Origin: Aspidiotus rigidus
Taxonomy: Eukaryota > Arthropoda > Insecta > Hemiptera > Diaspididae
NCBI GenBank assembly: GCA_035079385.1
Contig: JAVHKY010000030.1
Span: 930,001 to 994,000 of the forward strand
Direction: 5' to 3'
DNA length: 64,000 nucleotides
Shown: positions 58,735 through 64,000 of the stretch, one piece after another
Numbering within the stretch: the first letter of the stretch is position 1
How the letters are laid out: each line of letters opens with the position of its first letter
Notes under the pieces: model-generated
The model's input: only the letters and a program-made list of their open reading frames with translations
Told to the model about the DNA's origin: nothing
Databases searched by the model: none
Made by a program: the position numbers and the translations under genes

Positions 58735-60260
58735 TCGATTTTCTGTCGACATTCAGCATCGACCGATAATCGACGTCACTCACATTGATCGAGAAGCCTT
58801 GGTCGGAAGTGCGTCGATATAATATTGAAATCGACCCGATATCAGGTCGATCCACTTCGAGTTATTTGTGCGCTGGTCAACTTCGATTCGACTTCACCAA
58901 ATTTGTTCATCGGCCTGAAATCGAGTGCTCTATTGGGTCGATCTGAAGTTGATTTGTAGTTTGCCGGTAATGTACAAATTACTCCGATTGACTTCAAATG
59001 GACCTGGAATCGACGTCAATATGGTGTCGATTTCGAGTTGACCTTTCCAAATTTTTAATCGAACTGAAATCGACTTTTCTATTACTTCGATTTTGATTTG
59101 TTGCTGTCTGGTGATTTACGCTGGTAAACTTGAGTCGACCATTGTCGACATCGATCTGGAGTCGATTTCTCCAAATTTTTTGATCGATCTGACATCGACT
59201 GTTTTTTTTTTTGTGTCAATCGACTGTCGATTTCCAGCTTTTTGGGCTCAACCTCCCCTACCGTCGTACTTTACCCCCTCCCCCATTACTATTGAAAAAA
59301 AAAGTAATAAGATGTGGACCCTCTGAAATAAAAAAACGTTTTGGCTACGGGCCTAAATAAATTTCTTATTTATAACGCCATAATTCAACAGTTATAGCCT
59401 AGCTTGAAGGTCTAGAGTTCAGCCTCCCATTGGGCCCTCCTCGTAGAGGTTCGTAGTTTTGAATTTCAACAGGGACCTCGTTTTATCGGAAGGTGGTAAA
59501 TTGAAGAAAATATCATATATAGCTCGGGGGACAGGGCCGGTAACTTCACAGTTTTATGACGTCATAGGTCAGCTTTGTTTCGTCATAGATCAATTTTTTC
59601 CAAGCCCCCTCCTATTATATATAGCTTGGAGGGGGGGCGAAGTCGATTTCGAGTTCATAGAAAATGTTGGCAAATCGACTCAAAATTGACTCCACACATC
59701 GACGTCAATTCCCGGTCGTATTACCAGAGTACAACAAATTGATTAAAAATCAACCCCACAAAACAATAAAATTCAAGAAAAAATTTGGTGAAGTTGGCTG
59801 CAGACTAACGTCGATTTCAGGTTGACCAGCATACAATACCAGAGAATAAAAAATTGACTAGAATTCAATCCAACGGAGCAATCAATTTCAGGTCGATAGA
59901 AAACGTTGGAGAAGTCCACTTCAGATCGACGAAAAGTATACTGCCAACTGACTTGAAGTCAACAATAAATTTTCTGAGGTGAATGTAAGATTTATCTCAA
60001 CCTATACAGAAGCATGCATTACCTGAGAACTACAAATCGACTTGAAAACAATCCAACAGTGCAGTCGATTTAAGGTAAATAGAAAAATTAACAGAATTTG
60101 ACAATTTGACTCCATATCGACGTTGAATCGAAGTCATTCAGTGTACATTTTTTGCTCGATAAAAAATTTGCAGAAGTTGACTCCGAATCGACCCGATGCA
60201 ACTTGTCACGAATAAGTCGAAATAGAATCGACATTTGTATCGACGTCGACGAGAGGTAGT
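58735..60260. mobile_element. Foldback-like element: inverted arms built of GTCGA-rich subrepeats
   Basis: The left arm (58735-59245) repeats CCAAATTT-T--TCG--CTGAAATCGA-T units (near 58896, 59046 and 59173, spaced ~150 and ~127). The right arm (59640-60260) repeats ACC(A/T)GAGAA-ACAAAT-GA-T units (near 59732, 59850 and 60021), which are the reverse complement of the left-arm type. For example, CAAATCAACTTC-GATCGACCC in inverse on the left matches AAATTGATTAAAAATCAACCCC on the right. The centre holds a copy of the AACAGGGA family (59466-59640). Long inverted arms made of tandem subrepeats are the hallmark of foldback elements. Confidence 0.5.
59466..59640. repeat. AACAGGGA dispersed-family copy at the centre of the foldback
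   Basis: TTCAACAGGGACCTCGTTTTATCGG is followed by ATATATAGCTCGGGGG, a TGACGTCA (59557-59564) and CCCCCTCCTATTATATATAGCTTGGAGGGG. The last of these is itself a hairpin. Confidence 0.6.
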
Positions 60261-60779
60261 TTTGAAGTATATATTGATACGATTTCGAAGACTTTAAAAA
60301 ATTAAATTCTTGATCGACACGGTTCATCGAGGAGGTGGTATTTAATTTTTCACAGACTAAGCCTTTTTCCACTGTCTTCTTTTCACTAGTCCTAGTGATA
60401 TCAAAATATCTACCCGGCCATCAAGTCGGAAGTCAAAACCCGGAAAACAATAAATTTTAAGGAGCCGAGGAAAAACCAGAATTTGAATTTGTTTGATAGA
60501 AAAAATAATCTCAGGAGTTTCATTTGATGTCTGCATAAACGAGCCCAAAGCACGTAGAGGGCTACCAGATATAATCTCCTTTCGTTCCATCACTCCACTC
60601 AAGTCGGGCTCATCAACTTTCACCAATCATCAACTCAGTCTCTCTAGGAGTAGCAAAATCACTCGCTTTTAATCTCTCCTCAGTCTCAGTAAACTTTAAT
60701 TACGACAATCATTCCTGACCCTCAAATAAATCCTCTCCACTACCGACCAAATGTCTTTTCTCTATAACCTTGCCAGAAG
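60261..60779 (-). other. Unassigned DNA next to the RNase H relic
   Basis: Minus-strand frames (60626 to 60357 and 60372 to 60088) have no clear motif. They may be the decayed C-terminus of the LINE whose RNase H lies upstream, but I cannot show it. Confidence 0.3.
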
Positions 60780-61330
60780 TTCGACCACTGTAGAGTGATG
60801 AGAGATCAGAAGTGATTTTTGTAGTCAAGAGAAGGAAGGGGAGATTTGTCTGATATTTTTCTGAGAGCAGTGGTTTTTTTAGCAGCTTTGTCGACGAGGT
60901 CATGTTCGTGTGAGTCGATGTGTCTTGGTATCCATTGGCAGGCGCGGATTTACGGGGGGGATAAGGAGGATATATCCCCCCCAAAAACCTCCAAAAAAAA
61001 CTGAAATTGTGTAATTTGACTGCGAGGAAAAAAATTTTTGAACAATGGAATATCCCCCCTCCCCCCCCCCAAAAAAAAAAATGTCGCCGTAAATCCGCGC
61101 CTGCATAGGAATGTTACGTTGAAGATTGAGTTGAGTGCAGTTTGTAGGAGGTTAATTCTTTAAATGAGAGGGTTAGAGCTGAAAGGTCTAGCAATGAGTG
61201 AAGTGAGGATAGTGAGTCAGTAAGAAATAGAAAGTTGGTATTCGATGGGATAAAATGAATGTATTTTCAGAAGATATTGACATTACAGTTCTTTTTGTCA
61301 GTCCCGTTTGAATGCTCGTTTCTTGGCAAA
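60780..61330 (-). pseudogene. RNase H-type LINE: RNase H domain, split by a MITE
   Basis: Reading the minus strand, LLTDSLSSLHSLLDL (about 61235-61190) is the RNase H TDS-S-L motif. After one frame change and a 165-bp insertion, CQWIPRHIDSHEHDLVDKAAKK (from about 60941) is the W-P-H-----D---K-AK motif. It is the same family as 48290-48530, which has WNPRYVDLFEHDAVDQAAK. A stop follows at about 60815. RNase H would remove the RNA template strand during retrotransposition. No RT is attached on this strand. Confidence 0.65.
60939..61103. mobile_element. 165-bp MITE with perfect 17-bp TIRs inserted in the RNase H relic
   Basis: CAGGCGCGGATTTACGG (60939-60955) is perfectly inverted at 61087-61103. 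The interior is G-, C- and A-tract rich. The flanks CATTGG (60933-60938) and CATAGG (61104-61109) look like a 6-bp target duplication with one change. The CAGG-GCGGAT type end recalls hAT-group MITEs, whose usual duplication is 8 bp, so the superfamily is open. The minus frame 60900-61106 is a shadow. Confidence 0.8.
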
Positions 61331-61334
61331 AGTT

Positions 61335-62884
61335 GTATACAAGAATAAGCACCTAAAGCATAACTCGATGAATAATGCTGCCCAATGTGCTTGAATACGT
61401 ATCTATAGGTATGGTAGCAAAAATCTTAGTACCTACGTCCTGTTCATGAAGAAGAAAATCTTTCGCAAAAATTCTCATACATCTAACCATGTTGAAGATC
61501 GCTAGGTTATGATTTAGTTTGGTTTTATCAGTTTATTTACAGAATACAATCTCTTCGTAAATAAGTTTATTGGTCATCGAGTAAAACTAGTAATTAGATA
61601 CATTTTTCATATCTTGCGGGGCGTGCTTCATTTCCCCGCGGATGCATTAATAACCATTAATATGTAAACGACGTTAATACCACTGGATTGTGTCCTGTAC
61701 CGTTTTCTACGGATAAATTCTTCGTTTCTGTTTCCAGATATTTTTTTTTTTTTTTATTATTACATATATATTTTTTCTTTCTTTCGTGTAAGATTTTAAT
61801 TTATTACGAAATCGGGTTAGCATTTGCAGTTGTTGATGTATATTAGCTCGTTTCAATAAATCAATATTTATTACCGATACGCGTATTTCCTAGATATTCA
61901 GTTATTTTTTATTCTATATTTGAACCTTGCTTGCTTTATATTACGTTTGTGGCATATACACAATTTACGTTCGGTCGGCTAGAAGGGAATTTTTCAGACA
62001 AGATTACATATTTTCGCTTTCTGGGAGTGTCGATGCTTTATATATCTGGAGTACGTGTAATTATAACAAGCCACGACAATCAGCTACGCTGATTTACAAA
62101 TTTAATGAACTGGAACTTGTAATTGAAAGATACCTCGCTTTTATCACGACTTCAATGCGTTGCCGTAGACACGAATACGCGACTCATGTAGTGGATGCTC
62201 CCCTGATGGCTCAGGACAACTTTCTTGTATGCTCGGAATCTGAACTCCAAATTTTGAGTCCTAAAGAATATAAAAGGATAAGAATGGCCAATGAGCCCCC
62301 GAGAAGAGCATTTGAAAAACTTGGTGCATCTTAGAAAAGAAAAGAAAAATTGAGGGTCTTGTGCAGGAAAAAACATACACTATTTTCCATTAGTGGAATG
62401 GGGTGGGGTGCCAGTAAAGACATTGAAAATGTCAAAAAATACCCCTCACTGGAAAATCATATCCATACCTCGGTTATGAAAACAGATGATTTTCACATTT
62501 CCCTTCATCTGAACAGGACATTTTAGTTGGTCCTTCTTACAAAACTGCTGAGGGACAATTAATTCTAACTTGTACATTACACCCTCACTGCGAAAAAAGA
62601 AAAGAAAAGTAGTCAAAATCAACTGGTTCGATTTTTTTTGGTTGGTTTGACTCTATTCTTCAGTTAGTTTGACTGTGTTTTGAACTGCCCAAGCAGTCAA
62701 CGTGACCTAAAAAAATCAACTGGTTAAATTTGACTATTTTCCCAGTCACTACAACTTTTACTTTTTCTCTTGGAATTCAGAACAAATTTTGGAACCACCA
62801 TCTCGATAAATTAATAGAATGATAAGAAATATTCTCCTTTATGAAAATTTACTAGTACAAAGTAATTAGTCTCCAAGCTATATA
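61335..62884. other. No supported gene
   Basis: A 135-codon plus frame (to 62334) lacks an ATG start at its beginning and any domain. Two related segments with AATCAACTGGTT lie near 62617 and 62715. A poly(T) run is at about 61739-61756. Confidence 0.4.
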
Positions 62885-64000
62885 TCAAAGTATTATACCA
62901 AAAGAATCACTGGAGTCACTCGATTCTTCTTCATTATTGAATTCTTCATTTTTCAACTTCTCACTAAGTGTTTGATCTTTTTCATTCTGATTGGTCACAG
63001 TGTTTGCAATAGTTATCAATGAGAGATCACATTTGAGGTTCTTGGATCTTCCTTCATCATGGTCTGAAATTGTACTATTTGGAGTACCCTCTATATTACT
63101 TAATTTGGATAGATTAGCTTCATCAGATTTTATCTTTATTTTATTCCGATCATCAACAACACTCAAAATGGCTAATTTTGATGGGCAAAGTTCATCATCA
63201 GTTTGATGATTTTCATCTCTTGGTCTGAAATAAAACTTTGTTTCTCTCATGTGTATGTTATAATGACAGCAGTCCAGACATTTCTGGTCAGACTGTGGCT
63301 TAAAACAAAATTTCAAACGACAATAACGCGCAGTGTGCCCAAAAAGTTGGCAATTGAAGCACCTTGGCAGGTTTGAGGCGGTATTAATATTTAGAAGCTC
63401 TCCCTCTATTTCAATAGTAGGGGAGATATCAATTTTATGCAGTAATGATTTACTTATTTTCAAAATTGCGGTCTTGACATTTGGTGTCTTGTAAGGTTGA
63501 AATATTATTTTTTGGGGAAAATCTTTAAATTTATCAAACAAGTATGAAGATAATTGAAATGTTGTTATATCCGTAGGCACAGAATTGATGCGAACATAAT
63601 TGGGAGATCCCATCCATTTTATTACCGTGAGGTTGGAAGATCTAGAAATAATAAATCGTAAATAATTAGCTCCTTCTACCGAGTTACAAATTAGAAGAAC
63701 ATCTCTTGAAGGATAGAAAATGGTAGAATTAATAAGAATAGTATATCTTGATTCAATTTTAATATTCCCAAGCTCTTGAGTTACATTGATTGTAGGCGAC
63801 CTTGGTCTTATCAATATAGCTGTTTCATTATTATCAATAGATGATTTAGGTGATTCCAAATCAGTTGGAACTCTATGGCCTATCATTTCTGTCCTTTGAG
63901 GATTTACCTTGAAAATCGCACTACTACTGGTAGCAACAGGTCTCACTGGGGGTCTTTTGGCTAATGTTTTTTGAAGAGATACATTAACTGCATTCACAAT
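62885..64000 (-). CDS. Gag-like ORF1 protein of a LINE (jockey-type), partial at window edge
   Basis: An open frame of at least 370 residues enters from beyond the window and stops at 62885. The first in-window codons give no ATG start, so the N-terminus lies outside. The middle (about residues 95-205) has the alpha/beta pattern of the RNA-binding region of jockey-like ORF1 proteins. A clear CCHC knuckle follows, CFNCQLFGHTARYC (C-X2-C-X4-H-X4-C, about residues 214-227). The second knuckle expected next is degenerate (CLDCCHYNIH). The tail is acidic and serine-rich (NNEEESSDSSDS). In LINEs this protein packages the RNA. No RT frame follows within the ~1.5 kb downstream, although the frame is uninterrupted. 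It could be a dead element with a lucky frame, a non-autonomous copy, or a domesticated gag gene. Confidence 0.75.
   Translation of the reverse strand: MVNAVNVSLQKTLAKRPPVRPVATSSSAIFKVNPQRTEMIGHRVPTDLESPKSSIDNNETAILIRPRSPTINVTQELGNIKIESRYTILINSTIFYPSRDVLLICNSVEGANYLRFIISRSSNLTVIKWMGSPNYVRINSVPTDITTFQLSSYLFDKFKDFPQKIIFQPYKTPNVKTAILKISKSLLHKIDISPTIEIEGELLNINTASNLPRCFNCQLFGHTARYCRLKFCFKPQSDQKCLDCCHYNIHMRETKFYFRPRDENHQTDDELCPSKLAILSVVDDRNKIKIKSDEANLSKLSNIEGTPNSTISDHDEGRSKNLKCDLSLITIANTVTNQNEKDQTLSEKLKNEEFNNEEESSDSSDSFGIIL

Noticed and set aside
61927..62334. 135-codon plus frame
   Set aside because: No ATG at its start, no acceptor site and no recognised domain. Left unannotated as a gene.

Overview
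This window looks like AT-rich nuclear DNA from an animal, most likely an arthropod and probably an insect. The evidence is indirect: several retrotransposon classes typical of arthropods lie together (Penelope-like elements with GIY-YIG nucleases, an endonuclease/RT-type LINE, an RNase H-carrying LINE, and a gag-like LINE ORF1 with a CCHC knuckle), along with MITE-like inverted-repeat elements and satellites. Nothing bacterial (operons, ribosome binding sites) is visible. I cannot name the species. I found no host gene that I can support. Nearly every long open frame is a transposon relic, a shadow of one, or chance, so I read this as a repeat-rich intergenic or intronic block.

Layout. 0-11 kb is mostly unrecognised AT-rich DNA with small inverted-repeat elements (732-991, 4802-4922, 4458-4735). 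11.4-13.9 kb holds broken Penelope-like fragments (family PLE-1) arranged head to head, plus another GIY-YIG remnant. 14.4 kb has a small unrecognised ORF behind a possible splice acceptor. 21.2-24.0 kb is a second Penelope-like relic (PLE-3), apparently split by an inserted LINE fragment. 26.6-28.7 kb is a satellite built of about 180-bp units packed with the octamer TGACGTCA. 32.3-33.6 kb is a broken copy of PLE-2. 35.8-36.6 kb is a ~155-bp tandem repeat, and 38.3-39.5 kb is a 26-bp minisatellite inside what may be a hAT-like element.

44.5-46.0 kb (minus) is the best preserved LINE, with a 469-residue reverse transcriptase frame that keeps all catalytic motifs. 46.1-49.2 kb is bounded by ~350-bp inverted repeats and contains fragments of an RNase H-type LINE; another RT fragment of that type is at 50.0-50.7 kb. 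52.6-54.3 kb (minus) is the best PLE-2 copy. It is bounded by ~105-bp inverted terminal repeats that carry a hammerhead-ribozyme-like core. 58.7-60.3 kb has a foldback-like structure. 60.8-61.3 kb (minus) is an RNase H relic into which a 165-bp MITE has inserted. 62.9-64.0 kb (minus) is an intact gag-like ORF1 that runs off the window end.

The parts do not work as a pathway. They record successive insertions: a LINE inside a Penelope-like element, a MITE inside an RNase H domain, and repeats inside repeats. The most promising leads are the hammerhead-like motifs next to two different Penelope-like families, the TGACGTCA-dense satellite, the foldback-like element and the solitary gag-like ORF.
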